A DNA stretch of 64,000 nucleotides from Phlegmacium glaucopus (lineage: Eukaryota > Basidiomycota > Agaricomycetes > Agaricales > Cortinariaceae), in the NCBI GenBank assembly GCA_015039465.1, contig MU130558.1, positions 163,700-227,699 of the forward strand, written 5' to 3'. The notes beneath the pieces were generated by a model, which worked only from the letters and a program-made list of their open reading frames with translations, had not been told where the DNA came from and did no database searches. The position numbers were made by a program, and so were the translations under genes. The stretch's first letter is position 1. Every line of letters starts with the position of its first letter. Positions 21,937-33,186 of the stretch are shown here, piece by piece.

Positions 21937-24169
21937 TCAACGAGATGTATGTGATTCAATTCCAAGAATACTGGTGCCCTTCTGCAAAACGTTTAAACAA
22001 AAAAGTGAGCAAAGAGTATCCAATCGTCTGAAACACCATCAAGAACTGACCTTCCGAGGGCATGTATGAGATATCTTGTTACATCCCCACACCTTGACCT
22101 CCTTCAAGTTCCCACAACCACCCTTGTATACCCCTTCAACCAGTACCCCTTCAAACCACACCTTCAACAGGAAATCATCTACGGCTCTACACCACCCCAC
22201 ATCCAGCTTCTTCAACTCACTCGCCAGCAGTCCAATCACTTTCAACGCATCCTCACCTACATCCTTCCATCCATTGATGTTCAATTCCTCCAATTGGTTT
22301 CCAGAGTGTTTCACCAAACTCTGTAGTGCTAAACTTCCCAAGACTTCATTCCGCGAGAGATCGAGAGATAGTAGAGGGGGATTCTGCCATGCCGCGAAAA
22401 AATTGGACACGCCTTCATCCGTCAACTTGGGCAGATGGGATAGAGTTAGAGATTGAAGTGTCTTCATATGAGGTTGAAGACCTTTGGAAAGGAACTGGTC
22501 TCCTAAGAGACTATGTTTCGAGATGTTGAGGTGGGTCAACGATTTGCCTACGGAACGCATCAGCGCTACCATCGCGCCCCCGGTGCATGACTTTGTCGGA
22601 TCCGCAAGGTCGAGGTGCCTCAATCCCCCTTTAAGGAGTTTGATCTGATTGAGGAAGGAGTCGTTCATATGTCCAATTTCTTTCAAACGGAGATCTATGA
22701 TCCCAGGACAGTTTTTCACAAGACTCTCCATGCAGGCTTCATCGAAACGAGGGCTCTGGGTGATGAGGAATGCTTCAAGCTTCGGATGAGACTTAAAAAA
22801 CGCCTGCCACGCCGCGGGTCGAACGAGGAAAGGGCCAAGAAGTTCGAGCCTTTGTAAGGATGGAAGAGACGTAGTGAAAACTTTGAAAGATGCGTCATCA
22901 AGGTGTCCGCAGAAATCGAGGCGCAGTGAAGTGAGATTTGCGTTGTGGTATGCAAGTGTCTCGAGAGCAGGGGACGTTAAATCTGACAAGTTCCACAGTA
23001 AGTACGGGAGATTGTGAAGAAGCTTATATGATTGACATACTGGTGGCATCAAATAAAGCAAGAGAAGAGTTCCCAGAATCATAGAAAAGATGGACGTTCT
23101 CAGGCGTTCTGAAAATCAGGTGAGAAAGGGATACAATAAGCACCGTTTTGTACTAACAGTCCTCGATTCTTTGACAAAGCTCTGGAAATAGCTTCAACAT
23201 TCAGAGATCCAATATCTCCTAAAGCCTCGATGTCGTCTATATGTCTAGTAATGAGCTGCCGTTCATTTGTTTAGCATTGTTTTTAGGTAACAGCGGTACT
23301 TTCGCTGACCTGGAGGCATATTGAAACGAGCGCAGGAAACTTCTTTTCCTCGAAGGTAGTGATACTCCTCTTTTCTGTCTTGCGCTTTTTCGGAGAAGCC
23401 GGTTTCTTGAAAGGATCATTGCCGCCTGCTTTCGCACATGTGTGGCAGAGAAAACCTGTACCAGAATTCGCAGCCAAGGTGTATTTAGTCTAAATTGGTT
23501 TCATGAGAAAGGGTATAGACTGCTAAGAAACGTGTAACATACGGCCGTGAATTGCTTCTCGCATACTGCACAATTCTCAAAGCTCCCCACTGGTGGCTTG
23601 GATGTCCCGTTCGACCAAAGCGATTTTGAAAGTGCAGTATAAGCATCTTCATCTTCGTCGTCACTGCCTTTCTTCTTTTTCTGTTTGGCTTTCAACTTGG
23701 CCTCCGCAGCTTTTGTCAACTTTCGTTTTTTAACTGAGACCGTCTTTTCTTCGTCTTCTTTCTCGTCTACATCCATGGCATCTCCAGCAGCATCTCCGCC
23801 CTCAGGTTCATCGACATCTAGATCATCAGAGGCATATCCAGAGACCTGAGATACATCAGCGAATTTATATGGGCGATAAGAAGGCAGTTTCTACTAACTC
23901 TTCTCGATCTCGTTCGACGAGTACCTCTTCCACTGGCACTAGTGCTAGCTGCAGCAGTACTCGTTGTTGTTGTACTGGGACCAGCGACAGCTTGCTCATC
24001 GGTCTGTGCTTGCGTTCGCGTCCGTGCTCTTCTGGCGATAGTAGTGGGGGTAATGCCTTCTGCCTGTGGTGGTCACTGTTCAGTTAGGCGAAATCGTGGA
24101 AATGAGCGCGTTTACCTTCAAGAAATCTGTGAGTGCAGATGCAGGCCCGCGAACATTGTTGCGACTCAT
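21937..24169 (-). CDS. RAD7: DNA repair protein RAD7 (leucine-rich repeat, nucleotide excision repair)
   Basis: Start ATG at 24169 (MSRNNVRGPASALTDFLK), then GTAAAC. Further exons encode ITPTTIARRARTRTQ, a low-complexity and acidic stretch, and a Lys-rich segment. A zinc-binding motif follows (NCAVCEKQFTA, then an intron, then LCHTCAKAGGNDPFKK). Next come FEEKKFPALVSICLQ, IEALGDIGSLNVEAISRAL and, after a short intron, TPENVHLFYD. The LRR body spans about 22039-23010 (for example LTSLRLDFCGHLDDASF, LEELNINGWKDVGEDALK) and ends KVWGCNKISHTCPRK. A last intron leads to KGTSILGIESHTSR and the stop at 21937. Rad7 works with the ATPase Rad16 in global-genome nucleotide excision repair and in an E3 ligase complex. 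At least seven short introns; no inactivating change is seen. This is the most secure host gene here. Confidence 0.9.
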
Positions 24170-25548
24170 GGTAATTTGGAAATCAGAAGCGAGCTCGCTC
24201 CAAGCCTTCTTCTGCTGGCATTTGTTTGTTAAGCTTTGTAGAGCCTGTTTTGGACAATAACGATCCCTTCTTGTATCATCCTTTCTCGCCAGATCCACCT
24301 CCGTCCAACTCAATTTAGCAGCCTCAAACTCTCATTATACATCTCCATAAACCTATCGGCCTCCTTCATCCACCTCTCAGAACTAGATGAAACCAATTAT
24401 CCCAGCAAAAAGAGATGAAAGTACTTGTAAGTTATGTATAACAAGAGTATGAGCAGACTATATAAGAGGTGTGGATGTATGCTCGTGTGGAGGATGGTTA
24501 GGCTGAGCACGATCTGGACGATGAAGGTGGTCTTGAAGAGTATTTCCTTTTGAAGCTACCAAGATATTAGACAACTTTTTGGTATGCTCCTCTACACCTT
24601 ACGATCTGGTGGATGTTTAAAAGGAGATTCAAACCTGTACTCCTCCCAAAAATTTGACTTGCATACCTGTGGATCTGCTTTCCTCCTCCAGTCCCAGATA
24701 ATGTGTTTGCTGCTCTCCACCACTCTCACTGACCTGGTTGATGTGTTGCAGAGCTGACTGAGGAACTGAAAGTGGGGAAGAGGATGTGGATGTTTAACCG
24801 GTTGATATATGGCCTCATTTTTCTGAAGAACTGGCAAAGGTTCATGATATGTAAAGAGGAACTTCTATTATTTTAAACTTAAATTTGGATCATTGCATCA
24901 AATGTGAGCCTATGATATTACCCATAGATTCTTCAGCAAAAATGAGATGCTAAAATCATTATAAAAGCTATAAATTGAGTCACAACAAAGAGATGCACTA
25001 AAATCCTAGTTGTTTGCATTTGATCAAAATTTTTCATTTACTGCCATCCTTTATGCAAATGGCTGTAACATTTATTTTATACCTTTGACCTATCTTGGAA
25101 TTTTTTAATCAAACCTAATGGCATCCATTAACAAATTACTGCTCTTAAGGAGTTTAGAGTCATGAACATCCATTCACTTCAGGTGTAAGGGGACACTCTG
25201 TTTTACCTACACCACCTGATTGGGATTTGCTTCTTGACCAACACCCATCTGGAACCAATCAAGTATGGGGACCCAAGTCTGCTGTATTGGCTTAAGAAAG
25301 AGTCAAGACATCTCAACCGAATTGACAGGTGGACTGACTGGTTGGCAACCTATACATCCCACCCCACCATCAACATTAGCATCTCCTTTCCTGACCCTCA
25401 TTCAGGCCCGGTCCCAACTCTCTTTACTTCCAACTTTCATTTGGGCCTGAATCCAAATGGAACTTCAACTTATTATTTTATTTATTCTCATATGACACCA
25501 TTTTAATTATTTTATTATTGTTAGAGGAGATGTAGAACCTGTGAATCA
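24170..25548. other. Gene-poor region upstream of RAD7
   Basis: RAD7 promoter DNA should lie just past 24170. Frames at 24592-24837 (minus) and 25234-25506 (plus) have no recognisable content. 25190-25215 contains GGGGACACTCTG, similar to the end of LTR family Y. Confidence 0.4.
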
Positions 25549-26203
25549 AGTTGAATTCTAAGGTGGTTATCTTTGATAACCACCTTACACCTATATACTA
25601 CAAGTGTGGGAGCTAATACAACTAAATATGGCTAGTACATAATAGAAGGTAGGGTGGGGTAGATACCAAGAATAGAACTGAAATCTGTTTGATGTCATTG
25701 GTGAAGGGTCAACTACTACAACAATAAAGGGATGTCTGTAAAGGGTAGGATGGGGAACGTAGCATGTAATATGATTGTAGAGTAAAGTGAAAGTAATGAC
25801 GAGTGCTAAGCGTACCTAGGGGTGGATACAATGAGTATCCCCTAATAATTATCACACCATTATTTATTTTCATATGTCCATCATGTCCATACTCATACTT
25901 AAATTGTTAGGGGACACTCATTGTGTCTGCCCCAGTTACACTTAGCTATTCATACTTTCACTTTCACTCTATGATTGTATCTCTCACCGTGTTCCCCATC
26001 CTACCCTTTATGGACTCCCTCTTATTGTTGTAGTAGTTGACACTTTGCCGATGACATCGTGAGATGTTGGTTTCTATTCTTGTACTTATCACATGCACCC
26101 TACCTTCTATTACGTCCTAGCCATATATAGTTGTATTGGCTCACATGCTTGTAGTATATAGGTGTAAGGTGGTTATCGAAGATAACCACCTTAGAATTCA
26201 ACT
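25549..26203. mobile_element. 655-bp foldback element with nested palindromes
   Basis: Its ends AGTTGAATTCTAAGG and CCTTAGAATTCAACT are exact complements. The arms pair through most of their length (for example ACACCTATATACTACAAG on the left with its complement on the right). Each arm carries a further internal palindrome (AAGGTGGTTATC, about 4 bases, GATAACCACCTT). No frame inside and no clear target duplication. Confidence 0.85.
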
Positions 26204-26244
26204 AGGTTCCTGGGTCCTTATGTTCCCTAACATAAATACATTCC

Positions 26245-26345
26245 CATCCTAGCAGGGATTCCCATCCTTTCCTCTTTGGATCTCCTAGGTGAGTTAGCTG
26301 TAGTTGATATTTATAATTTTATTAACTTTGGATCTCCTGCTAGTG
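26245..26345. repeat. Diverged fragment of LTR family Y
   Basis: CCTAGCAGGGATTCCCATCC followed by TTTGGATCTCCT and a second CTCCTGCTAG match the central part of the 412-bp copies at 45179 and 50587. It is a truncated, older copy. Confidence 0.6.
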
Positions 26346-27394
26346 TGCCCAGCTTCAACCTGATTTTCAGTTACGTTCAGCCCTGACCAAACTCCTGAAT
26401 ATTTGGACAAACTCCTGATCCTGATTGGGACCAGCCAACTTTCAGTTGAATGTATATTGATAATATTTTTCTGTATAATCTCAGTACTGGCTTGATATTG
26501 AGCCAATAATATCTTAGAAAATATTCAAAGTACTACACCTAGGCAAGGCTAGGTAGGTTTCAACTTGCAATCCTTTATTGCTAAGCATCCTGACAAATTC
26601 AGAAATAAATACTGACAGGAACATGGGGCCCTGGACTTGATGATTCGCCTCACAAGCCCAGTAGGGTCAACAATATGTGTTGCTTGCTATTTTTATTTCT
26701 AAAGGAAGACTATGTTGTTCTGTCTCTGTTGAAAAGTGCAGCTTTCTTTGATTTTCTGTTAAAAACTTTATATTTAACTAGGAATTGACTGGCGTGGACA
26801 TGACACCTTGCTGACTTTGTAAGCATCTTGGAATGTTATGATACCAGCACATTTAGCTATTGAAGACAGAGTAAAATGTATATAAGAGTTGACTTTGACT
26901 CATTGTAAAGCAGCATGATAATCTAATTCCATTGAAAGGATTTATTCTGAATCAGTAGCCATTCAATGCAGGGGGTAGGATTGAAGTCTAAGGTATTTAC
27001 CACTTGTTTTGCTTTTTCCTCTTTTTTGCCAGACCTTCAACGAGTGGGGATTCTCCCTTGGTATCATCATCTTCATCCACTGCCCTCTTTTTTCCATCCA
27101 CCTTTGACAACACATGTGCACTGGTGTCTTCCGGGCACAAACAAGTACAACAATCATCTACATCATTTTGGTGCTTTTAAAGGATTTAGACATGAATGAC
27201 ACCATATCTTATTTATTTGTATTTGCCAAAAGCAAGGGATTGTTTTGTTTATACCCTGGAGAAACCTTGCTTTACAGCAAGGTAACTTTTTGTTCCAAAG
27301 TATAGTGCAATTGAAAGTAAGTAAGGTAGAGTACAAACACTTTTATACATTTATGATTGGACCACTTCAGTCTCTGCCTATTTATTTCTTTATA
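26346..27394. other. Unassigned region
   Basis: No gene is recognised. A TATA-like GTATATAAGAG lies near 26879. 27254-27283 is a hairpin-bearing word (ACCTTGCTTTACAGCAAGGT) that recurs at 53302-53321. Confidence 0.4.
27254..27283. repeat. Hairpin word shared with the 53.25-kb micro-insertion
   Basis: CCCTGGAGAAACC followed by TTGCTTTACAGCAAGGT, with the stem ACCTTGCT / AGCAAGGT. The same 30 bases, with three changes, end the 73-bp insertion at 53250-53322. Confidence 0.6.
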
Positions 27395-27923
27395 TTGATG
27401 AGTTCAAGCTTCAGTTGCTCTGCCTTATTCCACCTTCCCAGATTACTATATGTACTTTCTATTTTTTTTTTTTTTTTTTTTTTTTTTTGTCAATTTAGGT
27501 CTTCGGAACGTGGTTCCATGCAGACTTTACAGGCTTTTTCTATGGACTAAACTACTGAGGCCCCTAATGCCTTTCTCCCTCCCCGCGATCTCACACTGCA
27601 CTGCTGGGGTACGTCCAAAACGCACCCATCCTCAGACAGCCCAGCACAGAAACGCTGTTTGCGTGAGCATCGCTTGACATGGTGGAGTAGTGATCTGGGT
27701 TTCTTTCCGTGATTTGCACATCCAGATTGGCAGAAACACCCTCTAACTTTTAAGTACCTGACTGACATGCAGTAGGTACGATGGGTGGATCCAGGGAGAC
27801 GGTGCGCCCGACGTGTTGCAGGCAGTAATAAATATTTGAGTTGGTCTTGCTGTCGATATCTTGCGCTTTCGAATTCTTGTACTGTTCTATCCTGTTCCTA
27901 TTATGATTTCAAACAAGAGCGCG

Positions 27924-28293
27924 TTATCCATCCTGATTATTGTCTATGACTACCCAAAATTTGGACACATCACCTAGGGATGGTTGTAGCCTTCTGGTTC
28001 TACCCACATATCTGAGCAATTCAAACATATTATCTTTGTTTGAGAAGATTGCTCGAAGGTCTCTTGATTGGCAGCCAAGCTTAGCATCCAAAGTATGTCT
28101 TTCATAGTCATAGCTAGGGCATTCAAACAGAAAATGGGTGACTGTCTCCTCAACATCTATGTGCCTGATGTCTCTGCAGCTGGCGCAAAATTTTGTGTCG
28201 GCTTTCCCAGTACGGTTTAGATATACTTTGAGCGGCAAGTGGTTAGATCGCAGCTGAAAAAGAAGACTACACTGTGCCCGGGAGAGTTCGCGT
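27924..28293 (-). pseudogene. LINE C-terminal zinc-knuckle region
   Basis: Begins RELSRAQCSLLFQLRSNHLP and includes CASCRDIRHIDVEETVTHFL then FECPSYDYERHTL. The C..C...H....C pattern is typical of the tail of fungal LINE polyproteins. It ends at a stop near 27924 and is followed by a 3' untranslated part and the poly-A tail. It was continuous with 29548-30050 before LTR Z inserted. Confidence 0.8.
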
Positions 28294-29026
28294 TGATGAG
28301 CATGCTGGTTCCCTGCCTTCGTTTTTCGCATTTTTGGCAGCGACGTCGCTCTACGTCGCCTCTTACACCGACTATTTGCTGTTTTATTGCATAGATAAGT
28401 CTCTGGCTATTCGGTTGTCGCCTCTACTGTCCCAGAAGCTTCCTAAATGCCTTGGCTATATTTCGCTCGTACGATCGCCCCCTTTTCCAGAAGTACCCGG
28501 ACGACATTAGGTGTTCTACCTCCCTTTCGCTCCCTTTCACCAGCGGTCACGTGTATAGTCATGCTTTTTCCATATTTGGTAATGCTCACTCGTCTAAGAG
28601 TCGTAGGCATGTCCACTGCCCAGACCAACGTCCCCCTACGCTACACCGAATCGTTCGGTGTCAAATCGTCGCAGCTACCCTACCAGTCGCTCCTATCCAG
28701 CGACAATCACCAGATCGAGAAGTTCCGTAACACCATTGGGCATTTTGGGTCGCTGATCATTTATATTCTTTTATCTCTCTTCGGTTACCTCAAACACTTT
28801 GTTTTCTTTATTTTTGATACATTTGCCATCGCTCCTTGATCGCTTCTCTATACCACATGTCTCCTGCCGGTCTTCGGAGCGACGACCGGTCCTCTTTCAT
28901 TTATCGCCCACTATCCCTGATGTTTTGTCTCCCCATTTTGCCTAGTCCTTCTTGGACTCCTGTTTCATCATTTTGATTTGTTTTATAACTACCCATGTGC
29001 AACTTAGCCATGTGATCTCCCCTACC

Positions 29027-29034
29027 TACTATAA
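29027..29034 (+). promoter_or_regulatory. TATA box of LTR Z
   Basis: TATAAAAA in CTACTATAAAAACACCC, about 515 bp before the 3' end of the LTR, as expected for an LTR promoter. Confidence 0.4.
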
Positions 29035-29189
29035 AAACACCCTGTAATTTAGTTACAAGGGACAATAAGAAAGTATTCACCTCTCTCCCCAGAGTATAGA
29101 ATTAAGTCTTGTCATCGTCTCTCTCGTCGTTCGCCTTCGTTTCATTGCGTTTTACTGCGAGTCGCCCATACAGCGACTATACTTCGTCA

Positions 29190-29390
29190 CTGCGTCGCCC
29201 CTTCTCACTGCGTCCCCCTGTCCCATTCTGCGTCCGCACTGCGTCTCCTTCGTCACTGCGTCTCCCCTTCGTCACTGCGTCGCCCCTTTCGTCACTGCGT
29301 CTCCCCTTCGTCACTGCATCTCCCCTTCGTCACTGCGTCTCCCCTTCGTCACTGCGTCGCCACTTCGTTCCTTCGTCGCCCTTTCGTCAT
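29190..29390. repeat. TCACTGCGTCTCCCCTTCG minisatellite in LTR Z
   Basis: About nine near-perfect 19-21-bp units. The same array, reversed and with a different unit number, is in the LTR at 62340-62500. Confidence 0.8.
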
Positions 29391-29547
29391 TACATTGCTC
29401 CTCGTTTCGCTCGTCTCATATCTCGTCGCCCTACCTTAGTTGGAACCTTTCTGCATATACTTGACTCAGTGTTTAGGCCACCGAAGCCCCGAGCCGCATC
29501 ACACCTCAGTTAGTACAGCACCTAGCGTACTGACAGTGTATCAGCGT

Positions 29548-30050
29548 TGCATTGACCGATATTTGTCGTAAGGGAAGCCTGGATCTATCACGTCCATTCT
29601 CCCCTTCTTGGGGACGCTTCCCACTTCTCTTCCCATTCCTTCCTAAGCGTGTGCGCCATTTGCTCTTTTAAAAGCTCTGAGTTTACTGGTAGCCTTTGCC
29701 TGAGCAGCTTTGGGAGATGGGTGGTCGCTGAAGTTGCCCCGCCGGCTGCCTTGCGTGCCTCGGTGTCCGCTCACTCGTTACTGATAACATTGCTGTGGGC
29801 AGCTATCCACCGGACCTTGACCCTGTGGATGGTGGGTACCGGTGGTGTTCTTCCTAAGATCTTCTCAGCGATTTTGAGGAATTCCTCTGTAAGGTATGAG
29901 CCGGTCTTTGCTCTACATGCCCCAATTGACTGTATAAATGATTGACTATCTGTGTATACAGAAATCGTGCGGTCACTTAGCTGGTTCTCTCCTTTGAGGA
30001 GCCAAAGCGCCAGTATACAGCCTACTGCCTCAGCGTCCTTTGTCGAGTAC
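29548..30050 (-). pseudogene. LINE RNase H domain
   Basis: The minus-strand frame reads TKDAEAVGCILALWLLKGE, ISVYTDSQSFIQSIGACRAK, then VRWIAAHSNVISNEWADTEA. These carry the RNase H acidic residues (E in EAVG, D in YTDSQ, D in EWAD) and the WI.AH motif. The upstream reverse transcriptase is missing. The frame meets LTR Z at SVNAT and continues beyond it at RELSRAQ. Confidence 0.8.
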
Positions 30051-30822
30051 TCACTATCCCGTACTTTCTATATTTGCTATACTCTTGAGGGTGTCTGGAT
30101 GTTCTGCACCAAGCAGCTTCTTCATCATGTCTGTAACTTGACCCTGCAGCTGCTCTGCCCCCATTCCATCTTTCCTGATCACCATATGTGCTTGCTAGAT
30201 TTGCCACACTCCCAAGGGTGTCTGGATGTTCTGCACCAAGCAGCTTCTGCCTCATGTCCATAACTTGAACCTTCAGCTGCTCTGCCTCATTCCACCTTCC
30301 CTGATCACTGTATGTGCTTGCTAGATTTGCCATACTCTTGAGGTGTCTGGATGTTCTGCACCGAGCAGCTTCTTCCTCAGGGCCACAGCTTGAACCTCTA
30401 GCTGCTCTGCCTCATTCCACCTTCCCTGATCACTGTATGTACTTGCTAGATTTGCCATACTCTTCAGGGTGTGTGGATGTTCTGCACCAAGCAGCTTCTT
30501 CATTGTGCCTATAACTTCAACCTGCAGCTGCTCTGCCTCATTCCATCTTTGTTGATCACTGTATGTACTTGCCATATTTGCCATACTCTTGAGGGTGTCT
30601 GGATGTTCTGCACCAAGCAGCTTCTTCATCATGTCCATAACTTGAACCTGCAGCTGCTCTGCCTCATTCCACCTTCCCTGATCACCATATGTGTTTGCTA
30701 GATTTGCCATACTGATGAGAGTGTCTGGATGTTCTGCACCAAGCAGCTTCTTCATCATGTCTATAACTTGAACCTGCAGCTGCTCTGCCTTATTGCACCT
30801 TCCTTGATCACTGTATGTGCAT

Positions 30823-31202
30823 CAGAAAAAAATAACCTTGGCCTGGCTGGCTCTGGCTGCCCTGGCCTGGCCTGGCCAGCCCTGAACATCTTTGGCTAGG
30901 TTTAAAAATCTGAAAAAATGCTAACAAATCACAGAAATATTTATAGCACCCAATTCCAAAAAAAGTAAACAATTACATAAGACAGATGCTGAGATATTAA
31001 AGATATTAAATTATTTTAATATCTTTAATATCTCAGCATCTGTCTTATGTAATTGTTTACTTTTTTTGGAATTGGGTGCTATAAATATTTCTGTGATTTG
31101 TTAGAATTTTTTCAGATTTTTAAACCTAGCCAAAGATGTTCAGGGCTGGCCAGGGCTGGCCAGGGCAGCCAGAGCCAGCCAGGCCAAGGTTATTTTTTTC
31201 TG
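30823..31202. mobile_element. 380-bp perfect-arm foldback MITE in the TPR gene
   Basis: Starts CAGAAAAAAATAACCTTGG and ends with its exact complement; the arms pair almost perfectly to a centre at ~31012. The flanking octamers ATGTGCAT (30815-30822) and ATGTGATG (31203-31210) look like a mutated 8-bp duplication, fitting a hAT-type MITE. The subterminal part has repeated CTGGCC / GGCCAG words. Confidence 0.85.
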
Positions 31203-31458
31203 ATGTGATGCTAGATTTGCCATACTGATGAGGGTCTCTGGGTGTTCTGCACCAAAGAGCTCCTTCATCCTGTCTATAACTTGAACCTGCAGCTGCTCTG
31301 CCTTATTCCATCTTCCCAGATTACTGTATGTGTTTGCTAGATTTGCCATACTCATGAGGGTGTTTGGATGTTCTGCACCAAGCAGCTTCTTCATCATGTC
31401 TGTAACTTGACCCTGCAGCTGCTCAGCCTCATTCCATCTTCCCTGATTACTATATGTG

Positions 31459-31640
31459 TTTAGGGCTGCCAAAGTTCGGTTCAGAACCAACACAGAGAAC
31501 CGGAACTGACTGAACCGAACTTTTGGTTTGGTTCAGTCTGGTTCTGGTTCAGGCTTTGCATGACCGGTTCTGGTTCACGGTTCAGCCCTTCCAAAAAATT
31601 TGAGAACCGTTGAGAACCAGGTTCAAACCAGCTCAAACTG
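31459..31640. mobile_element. One terminus of a hAT-type element
   Basis: AGGGCTGCCAAAGTTCGGTTC followed by repeated GGTTCAG / CTGAACC words matches the ends of the MITE at 42849 and the hAT transposon at 54628, but is more diverged. It directly follows ATGTGTTT of a TPR unit. The opposite end is not seen nearby. Confidence 0.6.
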
Positions 31641-33186
31641 AACTTTCTTTCCATATTTTTCTCTAATTTTTCTGTAAATAAATGACTTATATATCAGTAA
31701 AATACTCTTCCACCAATGCTTTGGGAGTTGGGGATTGAAATGGTTTGTGTTGTTTCTTGTTTACTAATACCTACCATCCGCCAGTTCAAAATACCAACAC
31801 AACAGAGGCCCAAACGACGGTCTTGTAAACTGTTGCCTCCCAGGTATGTATTTCAAGTTATGACATGATTTTTATTATTATTCAACTTTATGTCTTACAA
31901 CCAGATGACCAGGGAAGACGATGATAACACCAAATGATGATGACAACACTGGCCCAAACAACGCTGTCATTCACGTCATTTGGGCCCCAGGTATGTTTTT
32001 TGACATTGATTTCTTCTTTTAACTCACCTTTTCATCCTATTCTAGGTTATCACTTTCTTACAATACGACAACAGTCAATGCTGGCAACAGACAACAACAA
32101 CCACAAGTCCCAAACGATGCCATCATTTGCGTCGTTGGGCCTCTCCCACCCCATCTGTCTCCTTGCTCTTAGTTGGTCTCTCGATCAACCCTGCATTATA
32201 ATATATCGTATTCGTGGCAATTGTGTCCAAGAACGCCATGGACTGCATGCAGACCCCAGCGTCGTTGGGGCCCTAGGTATTTTTTTTTAGTTGATTGCAT
32301 ATTTCACTGATTTTTAGTATTCTACAGCGACTGATGATGACAGGCACAATGATAAACTACGATGGACGAACTACGATGGACGGATAAATGGTGATGAATG
32401 ATGAATGAACGGTGATGAACGAACAACGATGAATGCCTCCAGGTATGTTTTTTTTTTTAGTTGATTACTTATTTTCACTGACTTTTTGCATTCTATGGCG
32501 ACTTATGATGACAACAGGGGATGACGATGACAAGCACAATGAAGTATTTTTTAATTAATTCAAATCCTACTGTAAACTACAACGGACGAACTATGATGGA
32601 CGATTGGTGATGAACAAACAACGATGAATGACAAACAGCGATGAACAACAAGTAACGAACGATGAACAAACAGTGAGGGATGACGAACAAGCAGCGAACG
32701 AACGAGTACCTTACCGCCAAGATAGTTGACTTCGCAACAATCATACATAGCCCTTGCAAGTGTTGGCTAGGCACCTCAATGTCCCTTGTGTCCTTTATGG
32801 TGTTGGCGGCACCGTGGTGAGTTCCCTCCTTTCTGACCTTAACTCCTCCTCTGATCCGGTATTCAGGATGTATGAGACGGTGGCTGGAACATGGACAATG
32901 AGAAACGATGAACGATGGTGATGAACAACGAACGGTGGTGATGAATGACAAATAATGGTGATGAACAATGAGCAAATAGAACAATGAATGTCAATTAGCT
33001 TGTTTCTCAAATGTAAAAGTTTGCCAAATATATTACTTTTTACTCTGCCTTGGGACATTGAGAACATAAAATAATAATTAATGCTTGCACGGCATCCACA
33101 GCAGCATGGCATAGTTTCAAATTTTTGTTGCCATAGCTCATTTTCATGATGAAAACCTCTCAACACCATTAACAAAATTCCTAATT
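31641..33186. other. Region of repeated exon/intron-like modules, no intact gene
   Basis: CCAGGTATG followed by a T-run and a TTGATTGCAT/TTGATTACTT intron-like word recurs at about 32274 and 32440. CCCAAACGACG / CGTCATTTGGG palindromic words recur at 31810, 31970, 32110 and 32258. 32340-32960 is GATGAACGAACAACGATG-like simple sequence. No frame continues through the modules. Confidence 0.4.

Larger units (their letters stand above)
28294..29543 (+). mobile_element. Solo LTR, family Z (1250 bp), inside the LINE
   Basis: Starts TGATGAGCATGCTGG, ends ACAGTGTATCA, and is flanked by GCGT at 28290-28293 and 29544-29547 (4-bp target duplication). Removing it restores the LINE frame (SVNA-T-RELSRAQ). 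A TATA-like CTATAAAAACACC lies near 29027. The 3' part carries a ~20-bp TCACTGCGTCTCCCCTTCG minisatellite (29190-29390), also present in the related LTR at 62173-63319. The 134-codon frame 29109-29513 is that minisatellite read in one frame. Confidence 0.85.
27463..30060 (-). mobile_element. 5'-truncated LINE inserted in the TPR gene, with 11-bp target duplication
   Basis: GTACTTTCTAT occurs at 27452-27462 and again at 30061-30071. The 3' end is a poly-A tail on the minus strand, seen as T's at 27463-27488. The 5' end is truncated inside the RNase H region near 30060. Coding remains are the RNase H domain (29548-30050) and a C-terminal zinc-knuckle region (27924-28293), separated by LTR Z (28294-29543). 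Tail, variable-length duplication and 5' truncation are the marks of target-primed reverse transcription. The domain set fits Tad/I-like fungal LINEs. Confidence 0.85.
27395..31475 (-). pseudogene. TPR-repeat protein gene (kinesin-light-chain-type repeats), broken by four insertions
   Basis: Minus-strand 42-residue repeats read EAEQLQVQVMDMMKKLLGAE, then HPDTLISMANLANTYGDQGR with WN closing the unit, encoded by 126-bp units at 30061-30822 and 31211-31475, with a last piece at about 27395-27462. This is the tandem TPR type of kinesin light chain and fungal NLR-like proteins, usually a protein-protein interaction scaffold. The array is split by a LINE (27463-30060), a MITE (30823-31202) and a hAT terminus at 31459. 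A related fragment on the plus strand at 54500-54625 meets another hAT end at the equivalent unit position. Some units have frameshifts (for example near 30200). No effector or NTPase domain is seen here. Confidence 0.75.

Noticed and set aside
29109..29513. 134-codon plus-strand Ser/Arg/Leu-rich frame
   Set aside because: It is the TCACTGCGTCTCCCC minisatellite of LTR Z in one frame.
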